Assembly: GCA_937923745.1 (NCBI GenBank)
Contig: CALDUO010000175.1
Coordinates: 1 to 56,477 of the forward strand
From: an uncultured Granulosicoccaceae bacterium
GTDB lineage: Bacteria > Pseudomonadota > Gammaproteobacteria > Granulosicoccales > Granulosicoccaceae
Length of the DNA stretch: 56,477 nt
Direction of reading: 5' to 3'
The translations under genes and the position numbers were made by a program. The notes under the pieces are model-generated. The model was not told where the DNA came from. It saw only the letters and a list, made by a program, of their open reading frames with translations, and ran no database searches. Below are positions 16,804 through 25,656 of this stretch, piece after piece. Position 1 is the first letter of the stretch; the number at the start of each line of letters is the position of its first letter.

Positions 16804-17771
16804 TCGATCTTCAGACGGTATTGGCGACACTGGATGCCACACTGCGGGTCAGCACGCCATTGGTGCTGTGTGCCATGGCCGGTCTGTTTTCAGAACGCTC
16901 CGGTATTGTTGATATTAGCCTCGAGGGAAAAATGCTGTCCGGTGCCTTTGCTGCCGGTGCGGTCGCTGCTGTGACCGGGTCGCCGGTGCTTGCACTATTG
17001 GTCGCAACCCTCGTTTGTATCGGGTTGGGATTGGTCCATGGTTTTGCGTGTATCACACATCGGGGCGATCAAGTCGTCAGTGGCCTTGCGATCAACGTGT
17101 TGGCATCGGGGTTGACCGTTGTGTTGGGTATTGCGTGGTTCTCGCAGGGTGGGCAGACACCGTCACTGTCATCGGACGCCAGATTTATGCCGCTGGTGTT
17201 GCCATTCGCCGAAGCGCTACAGACCGTACCCATTATTGGTCCGGTTTATCATGATCTTATTAGTGGTCATAATCTGCTGGTGTATGTTGCGTTCGTGTTT
17301 GTGCCGTTAACGTGGTGGATTGTTTATAAGACACGGTTTGGGTTGAGACTCAGAGCGGTGGGTGAAAATCCGTTGGCGGTCGACACTGCCGGTATCTCGG
17401 TCAGTCTGATGCGGTATCAGTCAGTGATGATCTGCGGTGCGTTATGTGGTGTTGCAGGTACCTACCTCGCCATTGCACAAAACGCAGCGTTTGTTCGGGA
17501 AATGACAGCCGGGCAGGGGTATATTGCATTGGCAGCCCTGATATTCGGTAAGTGGAGACCCGTGCCTGCGATGCTGGCCTGCCTGATGTTCGGATTTCTC
17601 GATGCAGTATCCATTCGATTACAGGGTATCTCGATCCCCGGTATCGGTGAAGTGCCGGTGCAGGCGATTCAGGCACTCCCCTACGTGCTTACAGTGGTGC
17701 TGTTGGCAGGGTTTATCGGTAAGGCGATTGCACCGAAGTCCGTTGGCGTGCCGTTTACCAAAAATCGCTAG
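16800..17771 (+). CDS. ABC transporter permease, second subunit of the BMP/nucleoside importer (YufQ-like)
   Basis: 323 residues, a polytopic membrane protein whose ATG overlaps the previous stop by 4 bp (ATGA). The N-terminal segment LDATLRVSTPLVLCAMAGLFSERSGIVDISLEGKMLSGAF is diagnostic of this permease family. The coupling loop appears as TRFGLRLRAVGENPLAVDTAGISVSLMRYQSV, and the end has GRGYIALAALIFGKWRP-type sequence (here GQGYIALAALIFGKWRP). It pairs with the 15682 permease. The gene ends the operon; no hairpin terminator was seen just after its stop. Confidence 0.9.
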   Translation: MIDLQTVLATLDATLRVSTPLVLCAMAGLFSERSGIVDISLEGKMLSGAFAAGAVAAVTGSPVLALLVATLVCIGLGLVHGFACITHRGDQVVSGLAINVLASGLTVVLGIAWFSQGGQTPSLSSDARFMPLVLPFAEALQTVPIIGPVYHDLISGHNLLVYVAFVFVPLTWWIVYKTRFGLRLRAVGENPLAVDTAGISVSLMRYQSVMICGALCGVAGTYLAIAQNAAFVREMTAGQGYIALAALIFGKWRPVPAMLACLMFGFLDAVSIRLQGISIPGIGEVPVQAIQALPYVLTVVLLAGFIGKAIAPKSVGVPFTKNR

Positions 17772-18221
17772 CCAGCTCGATCCATAAGAAGTTCGCCCTT
17801 AAAGCTGCGCTGTGACACTGTGCGGTAGTACTGTGGTCCCACTGTGATTCACCCAGACTGGCCGCCACGGAGAAAGCAAAGAGCACAAGACATCGGTCGG
17901 TTGTTTTGATGTCCTGCCGCGACACTTTTTTCTGAATGCGTCCTATTTGTAGATTTTATTTAATTCAACCTTCATAATTTTTTGCGCTTTAGGTGATTTT
18001 TCTAATCGTGCGTGTATACTCATTAGAGTTACTGTAAGTCGTTCGACTATATTCTGTCGTCAATTTAGGGTGTCACTTGACTGAAAGTTTGCTGACAGAG
18101 GCAAACAAAATCGCAGCACAGACTTCTGTAACGGTTAAAGTATCTGATGTAAATCCCTAACTGAAACGATTGAACACACGTTTAGTCGAGCCCATCGTGA
18201 TCAACTGGCGGGGCACGAGAC
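17772..18221. other. 450-bp intergenic region after the importer operon
   Basis: The first part contains ACTGTG three times between 17810 and 17850. An AT-rich stretch at about 17940-18030 is a likely promoter zone. AGTCGTTCGACT at 18037-18048 is a perfect 12-bp palindrome with a two-base centre and could be an operator. A 27-codon open frame with a TTG start at 18077 and stop at 18160 has an AGGG 7 bp upstream and a protein-like composition, but is too short to assert; see findings. The rest is unassigned. Confidence 0.45.
18077..18160 (+). CDS. Possible 27-residue small protein (speculative)
   Basis: A TTG start with AGGGTG upstream opens 27 codons reading from LTESLLTEANKIAAQ to VKVSDVNP before TAA. 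The composition is hydrophilic and plausible, but length and a weak start codon leave it unproven. It would lie 61 bp before the zinc-ribbon protein gene. Confidence 0.15.
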   Translation: MTESLLTEANKIAAQTSVTVKVSDVNP

Positions 18222-18962
18222 ATGAGTAACACTTATCAATTATTGGTTGATACGACAGTAAGCGTCGAGTCCGCCAATGTAACGGCGAGAGAGATACTGG
18301 CCGGGCTTGTAGCACGCGGTATGCTAGAGGCAAATTCCTCAGGCAACTGTTTGCCCGCATTAAAGTCCGACCCTCTCACTCAACACGATGCACGTTCGTC
18401 CCCGCCTGACACCAATACCCGCTCTGATCCGCACGGCAGTTCGACAGCCGGCGACGCGAGAGGAGTTAGCGAGAAATCAGCGTCTTTAAAACTGATCTCA
18501 ACTACGGGCCCGAGATTGGGCTACCGACCGGGTCGACGCATCGCTGATCTGTATCACGACGCAGAGAACGAACCTTTCTGGAATTTGCAATTCTGTGGCG
18601 TTGAGTTTGTAGCGCAACCCCTGTTTAATCCGACAGCGTTGACAAACAGCGACGGGGAGGCGTCGTGTCCTTCGTGCCGATCAACGGTGAGTTTCGACCA
18701 GCCTGAATTCCTCGCGCAATTCAAGCGCGCTACCGTGCAGCGATTGAACCGGCAGACAGGTGATGAGGTGGTTTGTACCCAGTGTCATCACGCCAGTGTG
18801 GTGGATGCTTGGAAGGTAGTGCCGCCGCTTGCGTTTGGTAATCTGGCGATCCGATTCTGGAATTGGCCACCTTTTTATATGACACAGTGGTCTTTGTCAG
18901 TGCCGAGCGTGGTGCGCGAATACAGCGGTCACACCATCGTAGAGAGTTTCGGTCACCTCTGA
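18222..18962 (+). CDS. Uncharacterised zinc-ribbon protein
   Basis: 246 residues, not assigned to a named family. Residues 1-45 form a possible small helical domain (YQLLVDTTVSVESANVTAREILAGLVARGML). Residues 50-95 are low-complexity and polar. The conserved-looking part is 96-225: it contains CPSC (Cys149, Cys152) and CTQC (Cys185, Cys188), a four-Cys zinc-ribbon with about 32 residues between the pairs, and ends with LAFGNLAIRFWNWPPFY, an aromatic patch. No signal peptide or membrane segment is evident. The spacing from the start at 18222 to GGGGCACGAGAC-like sequence upstream gives no strong ribosome-binding site. It is convergent with the next gene and the two overlap by 10 bp. Its role is unknown. 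Confidence 0.65.
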   Translation: MSNTYQLLVDTTVSVESANVTAREILAGLVARGMLEANSSGNCLPALKSDPLTQHDARSSPPDTNTRSDPHGSSTAGDARGVSEKSASLKLISTTGPRLGYRPGRRIADLYHDAENEPFWNLQFCGVEFVAQPLFNPTALTNSDGEASCPSCRSTVSFDQPEFLAQFKRATVQRLNRQTGDEVVCTQCHHASVVDAWKVVPPLAFGNLAIRFWNWPPFYMTQWSLSVPSVVREYSGHTIVESFGHL

Positions 18963-19321
18963 TCGGACCATACGGCAAACTCATTGCCGGTGGTATCGTT
19001 AAAGTGAAAACGTTGTCCGCCCGGAAAATCAAATATGGGCTGTGTGATGACGCCACCGTTGGCGGTCACTTTGGCGAGTGTCTCGGCAAGGCTATGGCTA
19101 TAAAAAACGATCAACACGCTCCCGTTGGCTGGGTTAGCGTTTTGATCAGACTTAAAAAAACCACCATCGATGCCCGCATTGTCGATAGCAACATAGTCAC
19201 TGCCATAGTCGACAAACGTCCAGTCAAACACGGCACCAAAAAAGGCTTTCGTTTTGCCAAAATCTGAAGACTGAAATTCGATATAGTTGATTTTTTCGTG
19301 AGCTGGTTTTTCTGTGGACAT
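18953..19321 (-). CDS. VOC (glyoxalase/bleomycin-resistance) family protein
   Basis: 122 residues covering one glyoxalase-like beta-alpha-beta-beta-beta pair. The sequence INYIEFQSSDFGKTKAFFGAVFDWTFVDYGSDYVAIDNAGIDGGFF at the N-terminus and ITQPIFDFPGGQRFHFNDTTGNEFAVWSD at the C-terminus is the common pattern of small single-domain VOC proteins. The first metal position has Glu (IEF) rather than His, as is usual in this sub-group; the later HF and EFAVW supply other possible ligands. Substrate is unknown; such proteins range from lyases to antibiotic-binding proteins. The gene is convergent with, and overlaps by 10 bp, the zinc-ribbon gene. Confidence 0.85.
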   Translation of the reverse strand: MSTEKPAHEKINYIEFQSSDFGKTKAFFGAVFDWTFVDYGSDYVAIDNAGIDGGFFKSDQNANPANGSVLIVFYSHSLAETLAKVTANGGVITQPIFDFPGGQRFHFNDTTGNEFAVWSDQR

Positions 19322-19431
19322 GAAACGAAACTCCGATAAAGCATGGGTGTTGAATCAATACACATTGCCACTCAACAGGTTGTCTGTAGACACGTTGGCT
19401 CAATATACGTTCTGAGACCACCTTGGCAGGG

Positions 19432-21075
19432 TCAGGCGTTGGTCAGTTTTGGCAAATTGATTCTTTGTATTTTACCGGAAGGGCCCTTGGGTAACATCTG
19501 CAAAAAGTAGATTTTATCGGGTCGCTTAAATGATCCCAGCACAGATTCGCACAAGTATAAAAGATCAGATTCATCAACCGATGAACCATCGCGTACACAG
19601 ACTGCGGCCTCTATCCGCTGACCATAACGCTCACACGGTAATGCGAATGCTGCCGCCTCGATGACATCGGGGTGCTGATACAGCGCGTCGTCAATTTCTC
19701 GTGGTGCGATATTCTCACCGCCTTTAATAATCAGTTCTTTTAATCTGCCGGTAATGTAAATGTATCCATCGCTGTCGCATCGGCCAAGATCACCGGTCCT
19801 GAGCCAACCATCGGCGGTCAGAGCAGCGTCGGTTGCCTCCTTGTTTTTATAATACCGTTGCATGACGTTAGGCCCGCGCACCCATAATTCGCCTTCGGTG
19901 TTGGCCGGTTTTTTAACGCCATCGTCATCACAGATGATAACGTCATCCCCAAACGGGATACCTGGAGAGCCAACCCGCCGTTCACCCGGTGGCTGTGGGT
20001 TGGATAATATTTGTGCTGAGGTTTCGGTCAGTCCCATGGTCTCTATTAACGGCAAACCAAACCTCTCTTCGAATGCACGGTGTACCTCCGGTGATAGTGG
20101 TGCAGATGCCGAGCGACCGAATCTCAGGCTGTGTGTATCGGGCAGCACATCGTCACCGTGCAACAGATAAGAAATTTGTGTAGGCACCACGCTGAACCAT
20201 GTGCACTGATATTCAAGGCACCATGACCAAAAACGAGTAGAGGAAAACCTGGGCGGCAGCACCACAGATCCGCCCGAGACCAGCGGCGCCATGACCGTTA
20301 CGCACAGACCGTTAATATGGTAGAGCGGTAACACGCATAGCGCACGGTCGTGATCGGTGAGTTCATGTGCTGTGGCGGTGTTCTGCCCGCCAGCGAGTAG
20401 GTTTTGTTGGGATAACACAACGCCCTTGGGACGACCGGTGGTACCGGACGTGTACATTAGCAATGCATCGCTATCACTGTTTAATGCTGACAGGTCAGTC
20501 GTTTTTTGTGTCACTGAAGGTGGTGGTGACAGGTGACACGGTGAGCCAGTGCCCAAAGGGTCTTCACTGGTTAAGCCGTCACCGGTCAGGGTGATCACAT
20601 GAGGCGGGCTGCAGTCAGGTGAGTCTGTCGTTAAGTGATCAAATGCCGCTGCCAATAAGTCGTGGTAGTGTGGTTGTGTTAACACCAGCCTGGTATCGGA
20701 ATGTGCCAGCACGTATCCCATGATCTGTGGACCTGCTACCAGATTGACTGCTACTGCCCGATAACCACCGTACAAAATGCCCAGTAAATGGATAGCGGTG
20801 TCCGGGCTGTTATCGAATGCATACGCGACGCTATCGCCGGCGGCCAGTCCCTGTTGGTCAAGGTATTCGGCGACGACACTGACCCGTGTTAATAATTGAC
20901 GGTAAGTGATGTGTTCGGCAACCGGATCACTGAGTGGACTACCAGTCGTTTTATTGGTTTGGCCGCCAGCCGGGTTGTTGGCTTGCTCATCAATGTGGAC
21001 ACCCAGAATAAACGGGGCGTCGGGTGACTGGGCGGCCCGATAGTCAATCAGAGATCTGATCGTGTGCGCGTTCAC
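19432..21075 (-). CDS. AMP-forming acyl-CoA ligase, SauT-like (candidate sulfoacetate-CoA ligase)
   Basis: 547 residues of the ANL superfamily. The P-loop YTSGTTGRPKGVVLS lies at about 206-220; the A5 region is ETMGLTETSAQIL; the hinge appears as GYIYITGRLKELIIKGGENIAPREID and the C-terminal catalytic Lys in KGPSGKIQRINLP. It should activate a small carboxylate to its CoA thioester with ATP. Its ATG overlaps the stop of the aldehyde dehydrogenase gene (ATGA), so the two act in sequence: carboxylate to acyl-CoA to aldehyde. That pair corresponds to SauT and SauS of sulfoacetate catabolism in Cupriavidus necator, here behind a TctABC transporter instead of SauU. The substrate is inferred from context; oxalate, malonate or another short acid remain possible. 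Confidence 0.75.
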   Translation of the reverse strand: MNAHTIRSLIDYRAAQSPDAPFILGVHIDEQANNPAGGQTNKTTGSPLSDPVAEHITYRQLLTRVSVVAEYLDQQGLAAGDSVAYAFDNSPDTAIHLLGILYGGYRAVAVNLVAGPQIMGYVLAHSDTRLVLTQPHYHDLLAAAFDHLTTDSPDCSPPHVITLTGDGLTSEDPLGTGSPCHLSPPPSVTQKTTDLSALNSDSDALLMYTSGTTGRPKGVVLSQQNLLAGGQNTATAHELTDHDRALCVLPLYHINGLCVTVMAPLVSGGSVVLPPRFSSTRFWSWCLEYQCTWFSVVPTQISYLLHGDDVLPDTHSLRFGRSASAPLSPEVHRAFEERFGLPLIETMGLTETSAQILSNPQPPGERRVGSPGIPFGDDVIICDDDGVKKPANTEGELWVRGPNVMQRYYKNKEATDAALTADGWLRTGDLGRCDSDGYIYITGRLKELIIKGGENIAPREIDDALYQHPDVIEAAAFALPCERYGQRIEAAVCVRDGSSVDESDLLYLCESVLGSFKRPDKIYFLQMLPKGPSGKIQRINLPKLTNA

Positions 21076-22517
21076 TTTACGTCAGACTCAGCTGGCATGA
21101 CGCCCGTTGTTTGCCAGTACTCACCAAACACCTCATCGAGCGCGGGTTCGCGTGGCGTAATGGGGCGCACCACTTTGGTGATATTCATAAAATGTCGGTA
21201 GTTCAGGTTGTCATCTATCGAGTTGCCACCCCAACTGCCACAACCCATTGACAGCGAGAATGGCAGGCCGTTGTCAAAGGAACCGCCGGTGGCGAAACAA
21301 TGTGCCTGATTCACGATCACGCGGCAGGTCGGTAATTCGTGACCGAGTGTCAGTGCACGACTGTCATCATTGGTGTGGACTCCGACCGAGTGCCCGGCGC
21401 CCTGGAAGTCGAGTATGGCAGTCAGTAACTGTTTGGCATGTTCAAAATCGGTCGCGGTATAAAGCGCTACCGCCAAGGACAGTTTTTCTCCGGATACCGG
21501 TGTGGTGATATCTGCTTGCTCTGTCTCTATGACCACAAACTTTGCCGACTCGGGTTCATTGACGGTGACGTCGGCAGCTTTTAGAAAATCGGGAAGATCG
21601 CGTGCAATCATATGGCGGTTCAGGTTGCCGTTTTGAAATAACGCATCACGCACTTGTGCAGCTGTGTCGGTATCAAGTAATCGGCCACCAGCGTGATGCA
21701 GTTCGGCCAAAAACGCCTCTCTGACTGACTCAAGCACAATCACGCCATTTTCAGATGAACACGAGGTTGCATTATCGAAGGTCTTGGATGCAGCTATTTT
21801 ACGGGCCGCAGCGGCAAGGTCTGCAGATTCATCGACGATCACGGTGGCATTACCGGCGCCAACACCAATCGCGGGTGTGCCCGACGAGTAAGCACGTCTT
21901 ACGTTGTCCTGACTACCGGTCACAATGATCAGGTCGCACTCTTCCATGAGTCGTTGCGTTTTGATTTTGGAAGAGGGCGCGGGGACCATCTGTACCAGAT
22001 CGGGGTCGACCCCGATTTTGTTAAATTCTGTGTGTATCGCGTCGATGAGCTCGGCGCACACGGTAACGCCTTTCGGCGACGGTGAGACAACGATAGCGTT
22101 GCCACATTTGAGCGCGTTAATAATATTGTTGGTCGGTGTAGCGGCAGGGTTGGTTGACGGCACGACGGCACCTACCACCCCTATGGGTCTGGCTATCTCG
22201 GTGATACCCGTTGTGTCGTCATGGCTGAGAACACCACAGGTTTTGGCGTGCTGTATATCCCGGAGTAAACCCAGAGTTTTGCGATGGTTTTTCCGAATTT
22301 TATCGGCAACATTACCCAGCCCTGTGGTCTCGACCGCCAGCGCCGACAGACGTTGATTACGCTCCGGTTCCATCAATGCCCATGCTGCTGCAAGTGCTGC
22401 CTGATCAAACTTGGCCTGCGTACCTTGTGCGGCAAAAGTCACCTGTGCACGTCGCGCTCGCGCGATCATGTCGTCGACAAGCGTCTCCTCTAGGCCAGAA
22501 ACAGTATCGTTTTGCAA
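21072..22517 (-). CDS. CoA-acylating aldehyde dehydrogenase, SauS-like (candidate sulfoacetaldehyde dehydrogenase)
   Basis: 481 residues of the acylating aldehyde dehydrogenase group. The catalytic Cys is residue 253 in FDNATSCSSENGVIV. The NAD-binding part contains GVVGAVVPSTNPAATPTNNIINALKCGNAIVVSPSPK and VPAPSS, and the end has GLPFSLSMGCGSWGGNSIDDNLNYRHFMNITKVVRP, as in EutE/SauS-type enzymes rather than in hydrolytic dehydrogenases. It would reduce an acyl-CoA to the aldehyde, or run in the other direction. Coupled by ATGA overlap to the ligase, it probably converts sulfoacetyl-CoA to sulfoacetaldehyde. The next step enzyme, sulfoacetaldehyde acetyltransferase (Xsc), is not in this window. 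A strong hairpin separates it from tctC upstream. Confidence 0.8.
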   Translation of the reverse strand: MQNDTVSGLEETLVDDMIARARRAQVTFAAQGTQAKFDQAALAAAWALMEPERNQRLSALAVETTGLGNVADKIRKNHRKTLGLLRDIQHAKTCGVLSHDDTTGITEIARPIGVVGAVVPSTNPAATPTNNIINALKCGNAIVVSPSPKGVTVCAELIDAIHTEFNKIGVDPDLVQMVPAPSSKIKTQRLMEECDLIIVTGSQDNVRRAYSSGTPAIGVGAGNATVIVDESADLAAAARKIAASKTFDNATSCSSENGVIVLESVREAFLAELHHAGGRLLDTDTAAQVRDALFQNGNLNRHMIARDLPDFLKAADVTVNEPESAKFVVIETEQADITTPVSGEKLSLAVALYTATDFEHAKQLLTAILDFQGAGHSVGVHTNDDSRALTLGHELPTCRVIVNQAHCFATGGSFDNGLPFSLSMGCGSWGGNSIDDNLNYRHFMNITKVVRPITPREPALDEVFGEYWQTTGVMPAESDVK

Positions 22518-22567
22518 GGATCTATCCTCAGTTGGATGACGTGAAGGCGGTGCGGGAGGTTAAACAA

Positions 22568-22596
22568 CCTGCGCGGCAACTGTGCCGCCGCGCAGG
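22568..22596 (-). terminator. GC-rich intercistronic hairpin between tctC and the aldehyde dehydrogenase gene
   Basis: CCTGCGCGGC (22568-22577) and GCCGCGCAGG (22587-22596) form a perfect 10-bp GC-rich stem with a 9-base loop. Reading along the minus strand it lies 24 bp after the tctC stop. The sequence after the stem is TTGTTTAACC, a poor U-tract, so partial termination or 3'-end protection of the tct mRNA is more likely than full termination. Confidence 0.6.
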
Positions 22597-22620
22597 GTCT
22601 GTCGGACGGGGATTGCCCTG

Positions 22621-23598
22621 CTATTTAAGATCAGCGAGCAGTTCGGTCAGGTACGCCTGACGTTCTGACCACATTTGCAGTACTTCGTCTCGATTCATGA
22701 TTTTCATCGGTGAGCCGCCTGCTTTCATCTGCTTGGCAATTCTTGCGTTTTCGAACATTGCCGGTACTTTTTCGGCGAGCATGTCGATCACCTCTGGAGG
22801 TGTTCCTTTGGGTGCCATGATGCCGCGGAAATTAACCGACGAATTATCAACGTCATAACCGGCTTCCATCAGTGTGGGCACGTCTGGCAGGAATTCTTCG
22901 TTGCGCTGGATATCAGCGACCGCCAGAATTTTTACCGAACCGGCTTCACTGGCGCGAAATGCATCGGACAGGTTATTGATGCCGCCAATGACGTCACCGG
23001 CAATAACCGCCTTCATCGCAGCAGCACCACCACCTTTGGTCGGAATGTACGCAAGTTTTGATTCAATGGCTTTTTCAATTTGCAGTGCAGCAATGTGATG
23101 CCCTACCAGAAGGCCAGCACCCGAGAGCGTGAGTTTGCCGGGGTTCTCTTTGGCGAAATCGAGTAACTCATTGATGGTGTTGTACGGGCTGTCTTTACCG
23201 ACAACGACAACCGCCGGGTCTGAACCCCAATTTGCAATAGGCTCAAACTCTTCGGTGGAATACTTCACGCCGCCATTGATGGACTGGGCAATAAAGTGCG
23301 GCACGTTGTAAGCGCCAAGCGTATACCCGTCGTTCTCGGCTTCTGTTGCAAACCAGTTCCAGCCAACACGTCCACCTGCGCCCGGTTTGTTGATAATGAC
23401 GATCGGCTGACCTATCTGGTCTTCGTTGCCTGCAACCATGGTGACGATACGGGCCTGAAAATCGGTAGCACCACCCGCACCGTAAGATACCATCACAGAA
23501 ATCGGGCGCTCGGGATATCCTTCAGCCAGTACAGGACCGGTAACGGTCGCAGCAGCGATTGCTGCCGGTACCAACAGTGACTTTAGTAGTTTCTTCAT
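22621..23598 (-). CDS. tctC: Tripartite tricarboxylate transporter substrate-binding protein (TctC family)
   Basis: 325 residues from ATG 23598. This start is chosen over ATG 23604 because GGAG lies 6 bp before it and touches the earlier ATG. The protein has a Sec signal peptide (MKKLLKSLLVPAAIAAATVTGPVLA) and then YPERPISVMVSYGAGGATDFQAR, the signature start of Bug/TctC receptors. VIINKPGAGGRVGWNWFA and LTLSGAGLLVGHH are further family features; the Asp in GGATDFQAR is the usual carboxylate-ligand loop residue. It should capture an organic acid in the periplasm for TctAB. It is the third gene of tctA-tctB-tctC, an order different from the common tctC-B-A. Confidence 0.9.
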   Translation of the reverse strand: MKKLLKSLLVPAAIAAATVTGPVLAEGYPERPISVMVSYGAGGATDFQARIVTMVAGNEDQIGQPIVIINKPGAGGRVGWNWFATEAENDGYTLGAYNVPHFIAQSINGGVKYSTEEFEPIANWGSDPAVVVVGKDSPYNTINELLDFAKENPGKLTLSGAGLLVGHHIAALQIEKAIESKLAYIPTKGGGAAAMKAVIAGDVIGGINNLSDAFRASEAGSVKILAVADIQRNEEFLPDVPTLMEAGYDVDNSSVNFRGIMAPKGTPPEVIDMLAEKVPAMFENARIAKQMKAGGSPMKIMNRDEVLQMWSERQAYLTELLADLK

Positions 23599-23653
23599 TC
23601 TCATCTCCAAGTTGTACAGCGGTTTTTTAATACAGTGGTGAAACAAGGCGTAC

Positions 23654-24115
23654 TTACAAAAACATCCCGCGAGGGGTTTGTACTTTTAACAGCAACGAAA
23701 ACAGACCATAGATGACAGCCATAAATACTGCAGTGACGACGATGCGGCGCACCCAGCTCGATAACGCCTTATGTGAGTGCGCGTCGTACCACGAGTAGAG
23801 CACAAAAAATGCAGTAGTGCCTGCCACGTAAAATCCGAGTGTTTTTGCTGCGTAGAAACAATAAACCACCATCACTAACACACCGGGCGCAATGGTTTTG
23901 AACGTGGCGGCAGAGACACCGGTGCCAACTTTGGCAAGTCCAAGAATAGCCCGAAGAAAATTCCAGATAGCCAGTAACAACATGACCACTGATATCAGGC
24001 GCGGAAACAGAAACGATTCGGCAGGTTCTCGTGTGAAACTGAGCACCGCGACAGTCAACGCCAGCCCCAGCACCAACGTGGCAGGGATAATGTGTTGTTG
24101 TAAACGAGTACTCAT
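23654..24115 (-). CDS. tctB: Tripartite tricarboxylate transporter small membrane subunit (TctB family)
   Basis: 153 residues with four hydrophobic segments (about 9-28, 38-58, 72-105 in two parts, 122-142), the standard topology of TctB. The segment FPRLISVVMLLLAIWNFL near the N-terminus and the double-helix core APGVLVMVVYCFYAAKTLGFYVAGTTAFFVLY are typical; sequence conservation in this family is low, so context and topology weigh most. Its ATG overlaps the tctA stop (ATGA). It pairs with TctA in the inner membrane to form the transporter complex. Confidence 0.85.
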   Translation of the reverse strand: MSTRLQQHIIPATLVLGLALTVAVLSFTREPAESFLFPRLISVVMLLLAIWNFLRAILGLAKVGTGVSAATFKTIAPGVLVMVVYCFYAAKTLGFYVAGTTAFFVLYSWYDAHSHKALSSWVRRIVVTAVFMAVIYGLFSLLLKVQTPRGMFL

Positions 24116-25602
24116 GATGCAACCTTTGATGATCGCGATGACCAGAAACTGTAGCCGATAGACAGTATGACCAGCACAATCAGAAAGAGGTTAAGTGTAC
24201 CGGTGAGAAAGTATTGGGTGGCTCCGTCGGTTGCGTTGGCAATCATGCTGCCCTGAATAAAATTTGCCTCGGCAATAGGGCCAAGAATTAAACCCAGTAC
24301 CAGCGGCGCTGCTGAAAATCCTGACTTCTCCAAAAAATACATACCGATGCCGAGCGACACCATCACGTACACATCACCCATGGATTGCTGTACCGAGTAA
24401 GAACCAAACACGGCCAATACCAGAACGGCTGCTGCCATAATGGCCGGTGGTATCCGTGCAACCCGCGCTGCGTAACCCGCAATATACAACCCGAAAATAA
24501 CCATCAGTATTTGGCCGATCAGCATGGAATTGATAAAGGTCCACGCCACCTGTGGATGATTGGTAAAGAGGTCGGGCCCCGGAAATATGCCGTGTATTAA
24601 TAAACCACCCAGCAGCACAGCTGCAGTGGGGCTACCCGGTATTGACAGAGTCAGCAGTGGCACCAGTGACGGGCCGACCATGGCATTGTTTGCGGATTCG
24701 GCGGCAATAACTCCGGTGGGGTTGCCGGTACCGAACGTGTCGCGATCTGCGGAAAATTTCTTGGCCTGATCATAGGCCAATAAGCCAGCTATCTGGCCAC
24801 CTACGCCTGGTATCAGACCAATGATTGAACCCGTGACAGTACCAATACACAGTGCTTTCTTGCGGGCAAACAGAATCTTTAGTGAGTCGGCAAAAGACTG
24901 CTTTTGAATGGTAACCACTTGCACGTCTGCGCTTTGACGACCTTTGGAAAACATTTCAATGACCTGCGGAATTGCAAAAATGCCGATCAACGCTGCAATG
25001 ATGTGAATACCGCCGGTTAACGCGTCGTGGAATATAAATCGTTCAGCGCCCTGGATATCGTCGTAACCGATCATTGATAACCACAGGCCAATACAACCGG
25101 ACAATAGGCCTTTTACAAAGGATTTTGAGTCGAGAGAGCCAATAACGGTAACGCCCAGAATAGCCATCCAGAACAAGTGTGATGGTCCGAAAGCAAGCGC
25201 CCACTCGGCGAGCACGGGTGTCAGGAATATCAGTAATAGCACACCGATCACACCACCGATGCCAGACGCCAGAAATGATACGTGTAGCGCTTTGGCGCCT
25301 TCGCCTTTCTTGGCCATCTCAAACCCGTCAAGCGCTGTGGCGATATTCGCAGGTGCACCGGGAATTTTCAGCAAAATGGCACTGACCGCACCACCGGCCA
25401 CTGTTGATGTATAGGCCGCGCCCAGCAAAATGAGGCCATGCACCGGTGTTAACTGAAACGTAAACGGTATCAACAGCGCGACGGCCATGGTGGGTGACAG
25501 ACCGGGGGTGGCGCCAAGGATCAGCCCACCGATTGTGCCGCCCACCAATAACAGGAAAGCCATGGGTTCGAAAACCCCGCCAAAATACTGCAGGAATTCC
25601 AT
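24112..25602 (-). CDS. tctA: Tripartite tricarboxylate transporter large membrane subunit (TctA family)
   Basis: 496 residues with about twelve hydrophobic segments. The family motifs are clear: GATPGLSPTMAVALLIPFTF in the first repeat, GAAYTSTVAGGAVSAILLKIPGAPANIATALDGFEMAKKGEGAKAL, GLIPGVGGQIAGLLAYDQAKKFS in the second repeat, and ESANNAMVGPSLVPLLTLSIPGSPTAAVLLGGL. It is the ion-coupled channel subunit for a carboxylate or sulfonate captured by TctC. It is the first gene of the operon; its ATG is 89 bp from the divergent LacI-type regulator gene, and a PurR-like operator lies between them. Confidence 0.93.
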   Translation of the reverse strand: MEFLQYFGGVFEPMAFLLLVGGTIGGLILGATPGLSPTMAVALLIPFTFQLTPVHGLILLGAAYTSTVAGGAVSAILLKIPGAPANIATALDGFEMAKKGEGAKALHVSFLASGIGGVIGVLLLIFLTPVLAEWALAFGPSHLFWMAILGVTVIGSLDSKSFVKGLLSGCIGLWLSMIGYDDIQGAERFIFHDALTGGIHIIAALIGIFAIPQVIEMFSKGRQSADVQVVTIQKQSFADSLKILFARKKALCIGTVTGSIIGLIPGVGGQIAGLLAYDQAKKFSADRDTFGTGNPTGVIAAESANNAMVGPSLVPLLTLSIPGSPTAAVLLGGLLIHGIFPGPDLFTNHPQVAWTFINSMLIGQILMVIFGLYIAGYAARVARIPPAIMAAAVLVLAVFGSYSVQQSMGDVYVMVSLGIGMYFLEKSGFSAAPLVLGLILGPIAEANFIQGSMIANATDGATQYFLTGTLNLFLIVLVILSIGYSFWSSRSSKVAS

Positions 25603-25656
25603 GAATAATCAGTTCGAATGAAAACGAGAGTGTCAGAATAAAGGATGAAAATAAAA

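Noticed and set aside
18863..19267. Plus-strand frame opposite the VOC gene
   Set aside because: It is the complement of a clear VOC-family protein and shows no domain of its own.
19432..25602. Citrate/tricarboxylate uptake as the role of the tct genes
   Set aside because: The family name does not fix the substrate, and the coupled CoA ligase and acylating aldehyde dehydrogenase point to an acid that is activated and reduced.
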